The notes below the pieces were generated by a model. The model was not told the DNA's origin, made no database searches, and was given only the letters and a program-made list of their open reading frames with translations. Both the position numbers and the translations under genes were made by a program. From the NCBI GenBank assembly GCA_017557475.1, contig JAFYYO010000134.1, forward strand, positions 1 to 20,753: a DNA stretch of 20,753 nt. The letters are read 5' to 3'. Below are positions 7,873 through 15,642 of the stretch, one piece after another (the first letter of the stretch is position 1; each line of letters begins with the position of its first letter). Source of the DNA: Bacteroidaceae bacterium (GTDB taxonomy: Bacteria; Bacteroidota; Bacteroidia; Bacteroidales; Bacteroidaceae).

Positions 7873-9017
7873 TGTTGCTTTACTTTTTCAATTTCATCTA
7901 TTGTCGGGAAATCCGTCGAAGGCCATTTGCCCACGACCTTACCGTCGTGCAGGAGCATAAGACCCGGATTGGAGCGAATCATGGTCTTGAGCACCACTGC
8001 ATCAGCATGGCAGAATGGATACTCGGCACCTGTCATCTCTATCCAATTGGCGATTGCTTCCTCGCCACTTGAGGTGAGACAATAGAAGTCGCAACCTGCC
8101 TCCTGACTATAATCATAGAGCGAGAGAAGGTCGCCCATCACGCCATCGTTGGCCTTCTCGAGGTAGGGAGCGATCAACAGGAATGTGTAGCCTTCGTTCG
8201 AGAGGATCTGGTCGGTGAGGTCTTCACCTGTAGCTGCGTCCCTGATGAATAAGTCCCCTACCCCAGTGCGCTTCGATGACTCCACCTCCACAGTATGTGA
8301 GTCGATGAAAGTCCAAGTGCTATCGGGATAGTCTTCGAGTGCGAACTCTTTCCTGACGCCGTCTTTCTCCATAATGAATGTTGTGACGAATTGTCCGTAG
8401 CTCTGTTGGTCGTCCATCCATGCTTTACGGATGTCGGCTCCAACATGATAGGGACGGAAGTCGATGACGGGCAGCCTCCAGAGGTTGTAGCTCATGAAGA
8501 CCGTAGCAAAGACAAGGGCACAGAGTGCTACCATCCACTGATATTTCTTTCCAATGAAGTGCGGCATCAGTTTATAGTACCGCAAAGCGAGAATGGAGAG
8601 AATGAGCAGAACGACATTCTTAGCGAAAGTCTGCCAGTTGCTCAGAATGAGTGCATCGCCAAAGCAGCCGCAATCGGACACGGGGTTCTTGAGGGCCAGA
8701 TAGAGCGTCAGCGGCGTCATCACAAGCAAGAAACAAATCGACAGAGTCGAAGCCAAACGCCTGCGAATGCCGAAGAACAAGTAGATGCCCATCAGGAACT
8801 CAATGATTCCAAGGATGCAGGCCAACGTCAAAGGCACACCTTCGGGCAAGAGATTGCTCATTCCAAAGGCTGCTCCGTAGTCTTCAATCTTGTATTGTGT
8901 GCCACGAGGGTCGATGAGTTTCACCACACCGGAGAATAAGTACGTCAGCGCAAGCACCATCCGCACCACTCCCATCGCTGCAAGAGCAAGGTTATGCCTG
9001 AGATTCGTCTTCACCAT
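7860..9017 (-). CDS. DoxX/MauE-like membrane protein with thioredoxin-like C-terminus (BT_3928 family)
   Basis: A 385-residue membrane protein. Hydrophobic segments lie at about residues 13-35, 58-80, 85-110, 124-146 and 156-176. The loop after the third contains SDCGCFGDALILSNWQTFAKN, a signature of MauE/DoxX-type proteins involved in redox or disulfide chemistry. The remaining half is soluble and probably periplasmic. It resembles a thioredoxin fold (EAGCDFYCLTSSG, PFCHADAVVLKTMIRSNPG, LMLLHDGKVVGKWP), but a normal CxxC active site is not evident: the cysteine pair is CDFYC. It overlaps the DUF1599 gene by 26 bp, pointing to coupled translation. This architecture and gene order match the Bacteroides BT_3928 family. 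The cellular role is unknown. Confidence 0.87.
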   Translation of the reverse strand: MVKTNLRHNLALAAMGVVRMVLALTYLFSGVVKLIDPRGTQYKIEDYGAAFGMSNLLPEGVPLTLACILGIIEFLMGIYLFFGIRRRLASTLSICFLLVMTPLTLYLALKNPVSDCGCFGDALILSNWQTFAKNVVLLILSILALRYYKLMPHFIGKKYQWMVALCALVFATVFMSYNLWRLPVIDFRPYHVGADIRKAWMDDQQSYGQFVTTFIMEKDGVRKEFALEDYPDSTWTFIDSHTVEVESSKRTGVGDLFIRDAATGEDLTDQILSNEGYTFLLIAPYLEKANDGVMGDLLSLYDYSQEAGCDFYCLTSSGEEAIANWIEMTGAEYPFCHADAVVLKTMIRSNPGLMLLHDGKVVGKWPSTDFPTIDEIEKVKQHNNL

Positions 9018-9549
9018 AGGTCAACTTTATCAATCCGAAAACAGCATAGTTCAGCATGTCAATGTAGTTGGCATCGACGCCTTCGCTGACCAGAGTATCG
9101 CCTCCAAGCGATTCAATCTCCTTGGTTCGGAAGACTTTCATGAGGATGAGGTCAGTATAACTGCTGATGCGCATTCCCCGCCAAGCCTCGTCATAGTCGT
9201 GGTTCTTGCGAAGCATCAGTTGCAGAGCCTCGTTCGCATGCTTGTCGTAGGCCTCGATAGCCTCTTCCTTCGTCATGTCGTCGGGTTTCTCGCTGAAACC
9301 CTTCTCCAATTGGATAAGACCGATAATCGCGTAGTTCACGATGCCTATGAACTCTGGACGAATGCCCTCGTCAACGTAAGCCACACCTTTCATCTCGATG
9401 CTGCGGATGCGATTGGCTTTGATGTATATCTGATCGGTGAGCGACGAGGGCCGCAGGATGCGCCAAGCAGCGCCGTAATCATGCAGCTTCTTGACAAACA
9501 GAGCACGGCATTCCGCCATCACCTTCTCGAACTGTTGCTGGGTTTTCAT
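8992..9549 (-). CDS. DUF1599-domain protein with internal duplication
   Basis: A 185-residue cytoplasmic protein made of two similar halves. Each half has K-hDYg-AWR-R-SS-TDqi-K--R--eIE followed by a glycine/valine segment and a second block D--NYaifGLIqL. The first copy is KKLHDYGAAWRILRPSSLTD and the second KNHDYDEAWRGMRISSYTD. This is the DUF1599 family, also described as a nucleotide-modification-associated domain; its function is not established. The start is the ATG at 9549 because the promoter -7 box at 9573-9580 lies just upstream. A longer frame from a GTG at 9573 would begin inside that box. It is the first gene of the operon with the DoxX-like gene, tpiA, SPOR gene and folE. Confidence 0.88.
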   Translation of the reverse strand: MKTQQQFEKVMAECRALFVKKLHDYGAAWRILRPSSLTDQIYIKANRIRSIEMKGVAYVDEGIRPEFIGIVNYAIIGLIQLEKGFSEKPDDMTKEEAIEAYDKHANEALQLMLRKNHDYDEAWRGMRISSYTDLILMKVFRTKEIESLGGDTLVSEGVDANYIDMLNYAVFGLIKLTYGEDESQA

Positions 9550-9572
9550 TGACGTATTATTAAACTCGCGCA

Positions 9573-9580
9573 CAAAGATA
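9573..9580 (-). promoter_or_regulatory. promoter -7 box for DUF1599-tpiA-folE operon
   Basis: TATCTTTG on the minus strand matches the Bacteroidetes sigma-ABfr -7 consensus TAnnTTTG, 23 bp upstream of the ATG at 9549. No clear -33 TTTG is visible. Confidence 0.65.
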
Positions 9581-9697
9581 CTACATTTTCCCTAATTATA
9601 GGACAATATGCGAAGAAAAATCATTTATTACGCGGCATTTGGCATAAAATGACACGACACAGGGCCAAACACGCTTACGCCTGTCACATACTTAAAA

Positions 9698-9781
9698 CGC
9701 AAGTTGCGATTGTAGCGACGCAATTTGTGATTATAAAATCGCAGCTTGCGATTGTAAAAACGCAAACTGCGATTTATGTAT
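9698..9781. repeat. 21-bp tandem array of palindromes, 4 copies (array A)
   Basis: Four units of exactly 21 bp start at 9698, 9719, 9740 and 9761. Each begins with an 11-bp near-palindrome: CGCAAGTTGCG, CGCAATTTGTG, CGCAGCTTGCG, CGCAAACTGCG, followed by ATTgtaaaa-like filler. The array lies between the glyA 3' end and the DUF1599 promoter. The 21-bp spacing equals two turns of DNA, so the palindromes face the same side of the helix. Confidence 0.85.
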
Positions 9782-9791
9782 TCAACGAGAT

Positions 9792-9822
9792 AAAAAGGCG
9801 ATTGGTTTGCATCAAAGCAAAC
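9792..9822 (-). terminator. possible terminator of pyrBI-glyA
   Basis: On the minus strand, 38 bp after the glyA stop, a hairpin GTTTGC-tttgat-GCAAAC is followed eight bases later by TTTTT. The stem is short and the gap to the T-run is long, so this is tentative. Confidence 0.35.
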
Positions 9823-9860
9823 TTTCTGCGACCTTTCTTGATCTCTGTTCTCGAAACCGA

Positions 9861-11141
9861 TTAATAAGCGAAGATGGGATAGTTTGCCATGATGGCGTTG
9901 ACTTCGCTGCGAACCTGTGCGATTACTGACTCATCTTCGGGTGCATTGAGGACGCGTTCGATGAACTCGGCCACCTTGACCATCAGGTCTTCTTTGGCTC
10001 CGCGAGTGGTAAGAGCAGGTGTTCCAAGACGAATGCCGGAGGTCTGGAAAGCGCTGCGAGAGTCGAAGGGCACCATGTTCTTGTTGACCGTCAAGTCGGC
10101 TGCCACAAGTGCCTTCTCGGCAACTTTACCAGTCAGATCGGGATACTTGCTACGCAAATCGACGAGCATCGAGTGGTTGTCTGTGCCGCCTGATACGATG
10201 TCGAAGCCACGCTTTATGAGTTCGTCTGCCAGAACAGCTGCATTCTTCTTGACTTGCTTTGCCCATTCCTTGAACTCTGGCTGCAGAGCTTCGCCAAAAG
10301 CGACGGCCTTAGCTGCGATGACGTGCTCCAAAGGACCGCCCTGAATGCCAGGGAAGACGGCGCTGTTCAGCAATGCAGACATCTTCTTTATCTCGCCTTT
10401 AGGAGTCGTCTTGCCCCAAGGATTGTCAAAGTCTTTGCCCATGAGAATGATGCCGCCACGAGGACCGCGAAGCGTTTTGTGCGTCGTACTGGTGACAATG
10501 TGGGCATACTTCACGGGATTGTCGAGCAAGCCTGCAGCAATGAGACCTGCAGGATGCGCCATGTCAATCATCAAGAGAGCGCCTACCTTGTCGGCAATCT
10601 GGCGCATGCGGGCATAGTCCCACTCGCGACTGTAAGCCGAACCGCCGCCTATGATGAGCTTGGGCTTGTGCTGGAGGGCAAGCTGCTCCATCTCATCATA
10701 ATCCACGCGACCTGTCTCCTTCTTCAGGTTGTAACCAATCGGCTTGTAGATGATGCCGCTTGTGTTGACCAACGAACCGTGACTCAGGTGGCCTCCATGG
10801 TCAAGGTTCAGACCCATGAAGGTGTCTCCAGGATTGAGGCAAGCCAAGAAGACTGCAGCATTTGCCTGTGCTCCGGAGTGTGGTTGAACATTTGCATACT
10901 CTGCTCCGAACAGCTCGCAGATGCGGTCTATAGCGAGTTGTTCCACCTCGTCGACCACCTGACAGCCACCATAATAGCGCTTGCCGGGATAGCCCTCTGC
11001 ATATTTGTTGGTCAGGCAGGAACCCATCGCTGCCATAACCTGATCGCTTACATAGTTCTCGGAGGCAATCAGTTCCATGCCTCTGCGCTGTCGCTGATTT
11101 TCTTTCTCAATAAGGGAGAAGATGATTGAGTCTTTTTCCAT
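9861..11141 (-). CDS. glyA: serine hydroxymethyltransferase
   Basis: Converts serine and tetrahydrofolate to glycine and 5,10-methylenetetrahydrofolate using PLP, supplying one-carbon units in the cytoplasm. The 426-residue length is normal. Signatures include [10 protein letters not shown] near the N-terminus, [15 protein letters not shown] at about 45-59, DMAHPAGL at 193-200, and the PLP lysine K222 in [14 protein letters not shown]. It starts 35 bp downstream of pyrI with no TAnnTTTG box in the gap, so it is probably co-transcribed with pyrBI. That pairs pyrimidine synthesis with the methylene-THF supply used by thymidylate synthase; the functional link is inference. Confidence 0.98.
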   Translation of the reverse strand: MEKDSIIFSLIEKENQRQRRGMELIASENYVSDQVMAAMGSCLTNKYAEGYPGKRYYGGCQVVDEVEQLAIDRICELFGAEYANVQPHSGAQANAAVFLACLNPGDTFMGLNLDHGGHLSHGSLVNTSGIIYKPIGYNLKKETGRVDYDEMEQLALQHKPKLIIGGGSAYSREWDYARMRQIADKVGALLMIDMAHPAGLIAAGLLDNPVKYAHIVTSTTHKTLRGPRGGIILMGKDFDNPWGKTTPKGEIKKMSALLNSAVFPGIQGGPLEHVIAAKAVAFGEALQPEFKEWAKQVKKNAAVLADELIKRGFDIVSGGTDNHSMLVDLRSKYPDLTGKVAEKALVAADLTVNKNMVPFDSRSAFQTSGIRLGTPALTTRGAKEDLMVKVAEFIERVLNAPEDESVIAQVRSEVNAIMANYPIFAY

Positions 11142-11176
11142 TGTAATTATATTGTTCCTAATATGTTTATGTTATC

Positions 11177-11632
11177 CTATACGAGTTTCACATCTGCCAG
11201 ATTGATTTCCCGGTTACAATAGTGGCATTTGAGGGTGCCGCGTTCCTTGCCGAGGAAGTGGAAACGGGTTTGCATCGGTTCATTGTTGGTAATGCACTTG
11301 TGATTGTCGCACTTGACGATGCCTATCAACTCTTCCGGCATCTTGACCTCCTTCTTCTCCACCACTTCAAAGTCGCGAATGATGCTGAGTGTCACATTGG
11401 GAGCAACGACTGAGAGCTGGTTAATTTCGTCGTCGGAGAAGAACTTGTCGGCAACCTTGATGATGCTCTTGTTCCCCATCTTCTTGCTTTTGAGGTTGTA
11501 GCCCACAGTTACGGCCGAGCGCTCTTGCTCGAGATGGAGCAGGCTTATCACTTCGAAAAGCTTGGCGGAAGGTATGTGGTCGATGACTGTACCGCTTTCG
11601 AGAGCAGCCACCTGAAGTTCCTGTCGTTTCAT
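11177..11632 (-). CDS. pyrI: aspartate carbamoyltransferase regulatory subunit
   Basis: The 151-residue regulatory chain of aspartate transcarbamoylase, which binds CTP/ATP and tunes the catalytic PyrB trimers. The N-terminal nucleotide-binding domain begins [20 protein letters not shown]; the lysines and SG-TVIDHIP segment are typical. The C-terminal zinc domain has four cysteines, C108 and C113 (CDNHKC) and C136 and C139 (CHYC), as in the E. coli chain. The ATG at 11632 overlaps the pyrB stop (ATGA), giving coupled translation. A longer frame to 11689 lies inside pyrB and is not favoured. The presence of PyrI predicts an allosteric, E. coli-type holoenzyme. Confidence 0.96.
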   Translation of the reverse strand: MKRQELQVAALESGTVIDHIPSAKLFEVISLLHLEQERSAVTVGYNLKSKKMGNKSIIKVADKFFSDDEINQLSVVAPNVTLSIIRDFEVVEKKEVKMPEELIGIVKCDNHKCITNNEPMQTRFHFLGKERGTLKCHYCNREINLADVKLV

Positions 11633-12576
11633 GAGATGATGGTTTTGTCGTTGATTATATCGTCGAGCGTAATGCCGAGGGTGTCGCAAAGGATGGCCTC
11701 ACGAGCATAAAGTCCGTTGCGAGCCTGCTGGAAGTAGTAAGCATAAGGCGTATCGTCGATGCTGTACTCTATCTCGTTGACTCTGGGCAACGGATGAAGA
11801 ATCTTCATGTTGGGCTTTGCCTTGGAGAGCAAAGGAAGGGTCAGGAGGTAGCGGTCCTTCACGCGTTCGTACTCATCAAGGTCCGTGAAACGTTCCCTTT
11901 GCACGCGTGTCATATATAATATGTCTGCTCCGGCAATCGTGTCGGCATCGAAATCCTGGTGCTCAACAAACTTGATACCCTTCTCGCGACAATACATCTT
12001 GTAGAGTTCAGGCATCGCCAGTTCGTCGGGAGCAATGAAATGGAAAGTAGGATTGAAGTGGCGCATAGCCGTCAAGAGGCTGTGAACCGTACGTCCGTAC
12101 TTGAGGTCGCCAACCAGATAGATGTTCAGGTTCTCCAGAGTTCCCTGCGTCTGATAGATGGTATAGAGGTCGAGCATCGTTTGGCTGGGATGCTGATTGG
12201 CACCGTCTCCTGCATTAACGATGGGCACAGGCGACACCTCGCTGGCATACTGGGCAGCGCCTTCCAGATAATGTCGCATGACGATAATGTCGGCATAATT
12301 CGACACCATCATAATCGTGTCCTTCAAGGTCTCCCCCTTCGTGCCGCTCGTCACCTTCGGATCTGCAAAGCCGATCACTTTCGCGCCAAGTCGATTGGCC
12401 GCAGTCTCGAAGCTGAGACGAGTGCGAGTGCTTGGCTCGAAGAACAATGTGGCAACGATTCTGCCCTCAAGAAGGCGGCGATTGGGATGCTTCTCAAACT
12501 CCTGGGCCATTCGGATGAGGTATTCAATCTTCTCTCGTGAATGGTGAGCTATGGTTACGAGGCTTCTACTTTCCAT
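11629..12576 (-). CDS. pyrB: aspartate carbamoyltransferase catalytic subunit
   Basis: Condenses carbamoyl phosphate with aspartate to N-carbamoyl-aspartate, the committed step of pyrimidine synthesis. The 315-residue sequence is full length. The carbamoyl-phosphate site [12 protein letters not shown] is at about 47-58, [15 protein letters not shown] carries the HPSQ motif, MTRVQRERF binds aspartate, and HPLPRVNEI is near the C-terminus. It overlaps pyrI by four bases and is preceded by its own TAnnTTTG promoter. It is divergent from the penicillin-binding protein gene. Confidence 0.98.
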   Translation of the reverse strand: MESRSLVTIAHHSREKIEYLIRMAQEFEKHPNRRLLEGRIVATLFFEPSTRTRLSFETAANRLGAKVIGFADPKVTSGTKGETLKDTIMMVSNYADIIVMRHYLEGAAQYASEVSPVPIVNAGDGANQHPSQTMLDLYTIYQTQGTLENLNIYLVGDLKYGRTVHSLLTAMRHFNPTFHFIAPDELAMPELYKMYCREKGIKFVEHQDFDADTIAGADILYMTRVQRERFTDLDEYERVKDRYLLTLPLLSKAKPNMKILHPLPRVNEIEYSIDDTPYAYYFQQARNGLYAREAILCDTLGITLDDIINDKTIIS

Positions 12577-12596
12577 TGCTTTACAATTTTCCGTTG

Positions 12597-12604
12597 CAAA
12601 GGTA
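12597..12604 (-). promoter_or_regulatory. promoter -7 box for pyrB
   Basis: TACCTTTG on the minus strand, 20 bp upstream of the pyrB ATG, matches TAnnTTTG. The leader is therefore very short, which leaves no room for a pyrimidine attenuator of the E. coli pyrBI type. Confidence 0.65.
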
Positions 12605-12611
12605 ATAAAAA

Positions 12612-12639
12612 GATTAGAGATTAGGGATTAGTGATAAGA
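12612..12639. repeat. 7-bp tandem repeat, 4 copies
   Basis: Plus-strand units gattaga, gattagg, gattagt and gataaga, located just upstream of the pyrB -7 box in the position where the -33 element would lie. Confidence 0.65.
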
Positions 12640-12661
12640 GATATTTCATATTTCTTATAAT

Positions 12662-12689
12662 TTTTCACTTTTCATTTTTCATTTTTCAT
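12662..12689. repeat. 7-bp tandem repeat, 4 copies
   Basis: Plus-strand units ttttcac, ttttcat, ttttcat and ttttcat, located directly upstream of the -7 box of the penicillin-binding protein gene and spanning the region of its expected -33 element. Copy-number change would shift promoter geometry. Confidence 0.7.
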
Positions 12690-12699
12690 TTAAATGTTG

Positions 12700-12707
12700 T
12701 ACCTTTG
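12700..12707 (+). promoter_or_regulatory. promoter -7 box for penicillin-binding protein gene
   Basis: TACCTTTG, 22 bp before the ATG at 12730. It falls inside the longer reading frame that starts at 12694, so the 12730 ATG is the real start. Confidence 0.65.
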
Positions 12708-12729
12708 TAGTCTTAAAACAATATTTCTA

Positions 12730-15072
12730 ATGAGAAAGAAGTTTTTCCGTGTCCTTTGGACGTGCTTCTTATTGGGAGTGATTGCGATTGGCATCATCTT
12801 CAGTTGTATCTTTACGGGTGCCATTGGCTACATGCCTGACATCCAACAACTGCAGAACCCTGTCAACAAGTTCGCCACACAAGTCTTCTCAGCTGATGGT
12901 AAACAGTTGGGAACATGGAGCTATAGCAGTGCCAACCGAGTCTTTGCCGACTACAACGAACTGCCTCCAGCTCTCGTTCAGGCTCTTATCGCAACCGAAG
13001 ACGTGCGCTTTTACGAGCACAACGGCATCGACTTCCAGGCCTTGATGCGTGCCATAGTGAAGCGAGGCGTACTGCAACAGAAGAGCGCAGGCGGCGGTAG
13101 TACCATCACTCAGCAACTTGCCAAGCAGCTCTACTCCGAGAAGGCAGCCACGACAATGGAGCGTCTCTTCCAAAAGCCTATTGAGTGGGTGATCGCTCTA
13201 AAGCTGGAACGTTTCTACACAAAGGAGGAAATCATCGTCATGTACTTCAACTACTTCGACTTCCTTCACAACGCTGTGGGCATCAAGACCGCAGCCCAAA
13301 CCTACTTTGGCAAAGAACCTGCGGCACTCGACACTTGCCAGTGTGCCCTCCTTGTAGGCATGTGTAAGAACCCCAGCCTATATAATCCAGTTCGCTATCC
13401 TGAGCGTTGCATCGACCGACGCAATGTGGTGCTGATGCAGATGGAGAAGGCGGACTTCCTTACCGAAGAACAACGCGATGAACTTAAAGAGCGAGAACTT
13501 GGGCTCAACTTCCATCGTGTCAGCCATAAAGAAGGCCATGCCACCTATCTGCGCGACTATCTTCGCCAGATTCTGATGGCAAAGAAGCCTGTCCGAAGCG
13601 ACTATGCTTCCTGGCAACAACAGAAGTATTATGAGGACTCGCTGGCTTGGGAACACGATCCCATCTATGGTTGGTGTAACAAGAACTACAATCGAGAGGG
13701 ACGTCCCTACAACATCTACACCGACGGCCTCAAGGTCTATACGACCATCGACAGCCGCATGCAGGAGTATGCAGAGCAAGCCGTTGCCAAGCATGTTACA
13801 GGCGAATTGCAGCCACTCTTCGACAAAGAACTGCGCAACAACCGTAATGCGCCGTATGCTTCTGCCATTTCTTCCGACAAAGCAAAAGCAAACTTGGCTC
13901 GAGCAAAGCGTCAAAGTCCGCGTTATACAGAGATGAAGAAGGCCGGTTTCAGCGATGCTGAGATTGACGAAGCCTTCAACAAACCCATCGAAATGACGGT
14001 CTATACGCTGAAGGGCGACAAGGATACACTCATGTCTCCACTCGACAGCATCCGCTACTACAAGTCCTTCCTCCGCACAGGCTTCATGTGTATGGACACG
14101 GAAACAGGTCATGTAAAGGCTTACGTCGGTGGTGTCGATTACAATCACTTCCAGTATGACATGTGTACGCTGGGCAAGAACCAGGTCGGTTCTACCATTA
14201 AGCCTTACCTCTACTCGCTGGCAATGGAGAGCGGATGGTCGCCTTGTGATGTTGCTCCCAATGTGCAGCAGACCTACTTTGTGCCAGGAAGTGGAGCATG
14301 GACACCTCGCAACGGCAGCCGAGCACGCTATGGTGAGATGGTGACACTGAAGTGGGGATTGGCAACCAGTAACAACTGGATTTCCGCTTATCTGCTGAAT
14401 CAGCTCAGCCCAGACCTGTTTGTCAAGCTCCTGCACGACTTCGGCATACAGAATCAGGACATTCATCCTTCGCTTTCTCTCTGTCTCGGTCCTTGCGACA
14501 TCTCGCTTGCAGAGATGGTTGGAGCCTACTCTGCTTTCCCGCAGAAGGGCGTTCGTCGCACTCCTCTTTACGTGACACGCATCGAAGACGCTGACGGTAA
14601 TGTGCTGGCACAGTTCCAAGCGAGAGTCAAGGAGGTGATTTCCGAGGAGAGTGCCTACAAGATGATTATCATGATGCGAGGCGTCATCGATAGCGGCACC
14701 GGACAACGTATGCGCAACCGCTACCACATAACTGCGCCGATGGCAGGTAAGACGGGAACTACCAACGACAACAGCGACGGCTGGTTCGTCGGCTATACTC
14801 CGCGACTTAGCTACGGAGCATGGGTTGGCGGCGACGAGCACGACGTCCACTTTGCAAGCATGGCTTATGGTCAAGGTGCCAACTCAGCGCTTCCCATAGC
14901 AGCCTACTTCTTGCAGAAAGTCTTTGCAGACAATCGTCTTGGCTACAGTCAGTCGGAGGACTTCGACATTCCCGCAGGCTTCGATCCCTGTGGATATGTC
15001 GCTGCAGCAGAAGAGGAAAGCGAAGAAGAGGAAGTTGATGAGTTCGATTTCGACTTCGACGACGATTTCTAA
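12730..15072 (+). CDS. class A penicillin-binding protein (transglycosylase/transpeptidase)
   Basis: A 780-residue bifunctional peptidoglycan synthase of the PBP1A type, anchored in the inner membrane by one segment (about residues 6-33) with its domains in the periplasm. The GT51 glycosyltransferase domain shows the catalytic E90 in ATEDVRFYEHNGID, GGSTITQQLAKQLY at 123-136, and a second motif around ALKLERFYTKEEI. The transpeptidase domain has S488-T-I-K491, S547-N-N and K674-T-G-T, so both activities look intact. The C-terminus is an unusually acidic tail from about 760 to 780 ending FDFDFDDDF. The start at 12730 is set by the promoter box at 12700-12707; the earlier ATG at 12694 precedes that box. 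It is a single-gene unit, divergent from pyrB. A gene name such as mrcA or ponA would be reasonable. Confidence 0.96.
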   Translation: MRKKFFRVLWTCFLLGVIAIGIIFSCIFTGAIGYMPDIQQLQNPVNKFATQVFSADGKQLGTWSYSSANRVFADYNELPPALVQALIATEDVRFYEHNGIDFQALMRAIVKRGVLQQKSAGGGSTITQQLAKQLYSEKAATTMERLFQKPIEWVIALKLERFYTKEEIIVMYFNYFDFLHNAVGIKTAAQTYFGKEPAALDTCQCALLVGMCKNPSLYNPVRYPERCIDRRNVVLMQMEKADFLTEEQRDELKERELGLNFHRVSHKEGHATYLRDYLRQILMAKKPVRSDYASWQQQKYYEDSLAWEHDPIYGWCNKNYNREGRPYNIYTDGLKVYTTIDSRMQEYAEQAVAKHVTGELQPLFDKELRNNRNAPYASAISSDKAKANLARAKRQSPRYTEMKKAGFSDAEIDEAFNKPIEMTVYTLKGDKDTLMSPLDSIRYYKSFLRTGFMCMDTETGHVKAYVGGVDYNHFQYDMCTLGKNQVGSTIKPYLYSLAMESGWSPCDVAPNVQQTYFVPGSGAWTPRNGSRARYGEMVTLKWGLATSNNWISAYLLNQLSPDLFVKLLHDFGIQNQDIHPSLSLCLGPCDISLAEMVGAYSAFPQKGVRRTPLYVTRIEDADGNVLAQFQARVKEVISEESAYKMIIMMRGVIDSGTGQRMRNRYHITAPMAGKTGTTNDNSDGWFVGYTPRLSYGAWVGGDEHDVHFASMAYGQGANSALPIAAYFLQKVFADNRLGYSQSEDFDIPAGFDPCGYVAAAEEESEEEEVDEFDFDFDDDF

Positions 15073-15182
15073 AAACTCACCTAATTTCAGCAAAAAAAGT
15101 GTTGATTTGTGTTAAGATAGTGTTAATGTCTTGACATAAGTCAACAAAAGTTGTCTTTTATTACTTTTCTTGCCATATTTTC

Positions 15183-15212
15183 TTGCAGATAAAAATAATC
15201 GTCGTACCTTTG
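15183..15212 (+). promoter_or_regulatory. promoter of candidate small RNA
   Basis: A -33-like TTG at 15183-15185 and TACCTTTG at 15205-15212 are separated by 19 bp, fitting the Bacteroidetes consensus TTTG-N19-21-TAnnTTTG. No reading frame follows it on this strand. Confidence 0.6.
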
Positions 15213-15216
15213 CAGT

Positions 15217-15357
15217 GCAAAAAGAAAGAAAAGCTATTCGACTTCATAAAATAAGTTAGTTTTAGTGTTTAGGTTAAGAAGATTTGTTTGAAGGTTAATA
15301 ATAGTTGTTAGTTTTAGTTTTTGGAGAAGCAATCCGTGAGGACCGCTTCTTTTTTTT
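15217..15357 (+). ncRNA. candidate small RNA, about 140 nt
   Basis: A transcript from the promoter above to a strong terminator would be about 140 nt. It contains no credible coding sequence. It is AU-rich with a 12-bp direct repeat, GTTAGTTTTAGT, at 15255-15266 and 15307-15318. The nearest plus-strand gene downstream is absent for the rest of the window, so it is not a leader for a gene seen here. I do not recognise it as 6S, RNase P or SRP RNA. It could be a trans-acting small RNA or a leftover leader; support is promoter plus terminator only. Confidence 0.5.
15325..15357 (+). terminator. rho-independent terminator of candidate small RNA
   Basis: The stem AGAAGC (15325-15330) pairs with GCTTCT (15345-15350), with an inner TCC/GGA pairing around gtga. 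The T-run extends to 15357. Good match to an intrinsic terminator. Confidence 0.75.
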
Positions 15358-15426
15358 GTCCCTATGCGAAGGGGATAACCTTTCAGCATCATCCTACAGG
15401 CATAAAACACTTGGCCGACAGACGAG

Positions 15427-15558
15427 CCACAGCTAGTTGGCAAACTAGGCACGGCTAATTGGCAAACTAGGCACAGCTAATTGGCAAACTAGGCACAGCT
15501 AGTTGGGAGATTAGGCACGCCTAGTTGGGAGATTAGGCACGCCTAGTTGGGAGGCGCG
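15427..15558. repeat. 22-bp tandem array of palindromes, 6 copies (array B)
   Basis: Six units of exactly 22 bp start at 15427, 15449, 15471, 15493, 15515 and 15537. The core of the first three is CTAgTTGGCAAACTAG with arms CTAGTT/AACTAG; units 4 and 5 change to CTAGTTGGGAGATTAG, and unit 6 degenerates after CTAGTTGGGAG. Units are separated by a GCAC-like linker. The graded divergence suggests copy-by-copy amplification. The array lies between two facing terminators. Confidence 0.88.
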
Positions 15559-15573
15559 ACACAGAGCGACACT

Positions 15574-15613
15574 AAAAACCCCTGCTGGCAAGCACTTGAC
15601 CTACCAGCAGGGG
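15574..15613 (-). terminator. rho-independent terminator of calpain-like protease gene
   Basis: On the minus strand, 30 bp after the stop codon, CCCCTGCTGG (15604-15613 complement) pairs perfectly over 10 bp with CCAGCAGGGG (15579-15588 complement), followed directly by TTTTT. Confidence 0.88.
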
Positions 15614-15642
15614 AAACTCAATACTACTATGAAAAAACTATA

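Larger units (their letters stand above)
15073..15642. other. 570-bp non-coding region between convergent genes
   Basis: No credible coding sequence is seen. It holds in order: a small hairpin TTGAC-ataa-GTCAA at about 15132-15145 that may end the penicillin-binding protein transcript; a promoter; a candidate small RNA with terminator; an unremarkable 70-bp stretch; a six-copy 22-bp palindrome array; and the terminator of the calpain-like gene. The first 100 bp are AT-rich with repeated gtgtta words. Confidence 0.6.

Noticed and set aside
9649..9864. Plus-strand 71-residue reading frame with a seven-residue repeat (TQVAIVA-like)
   Set aside because: The repeat is a by-product of the 21-bp DNA array; there is no promoter box or family motif, and the frame ends over the glyA stop.
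11142..11176. Promoter or riboswitch before glyA
   Set aside because: Only 35 bp separates pyrI and glyA, with no TAnnTTTG box and no room for a structured leader.
13378..14874. Minus-strand 498-residue open frame
   Set aside because: Lies wholly antisense to the penicillin-binding protein, whose motifs are intact; composition is His/Cys/Val-rich as expected of a shadow frame, with no domain recognised.
15234..15452. Minus-strand 72-residue frame over the small-RNA region
   Set aside because: Overlaps a strong opposite-strand promoter-terminator unit and part of the repeat array; no start signal or motif.
15427..15558. CRISPR array
   Set aside because: Units are directly adjacent and all similar, with no unique spacers of constant length, and no cas genes are present.
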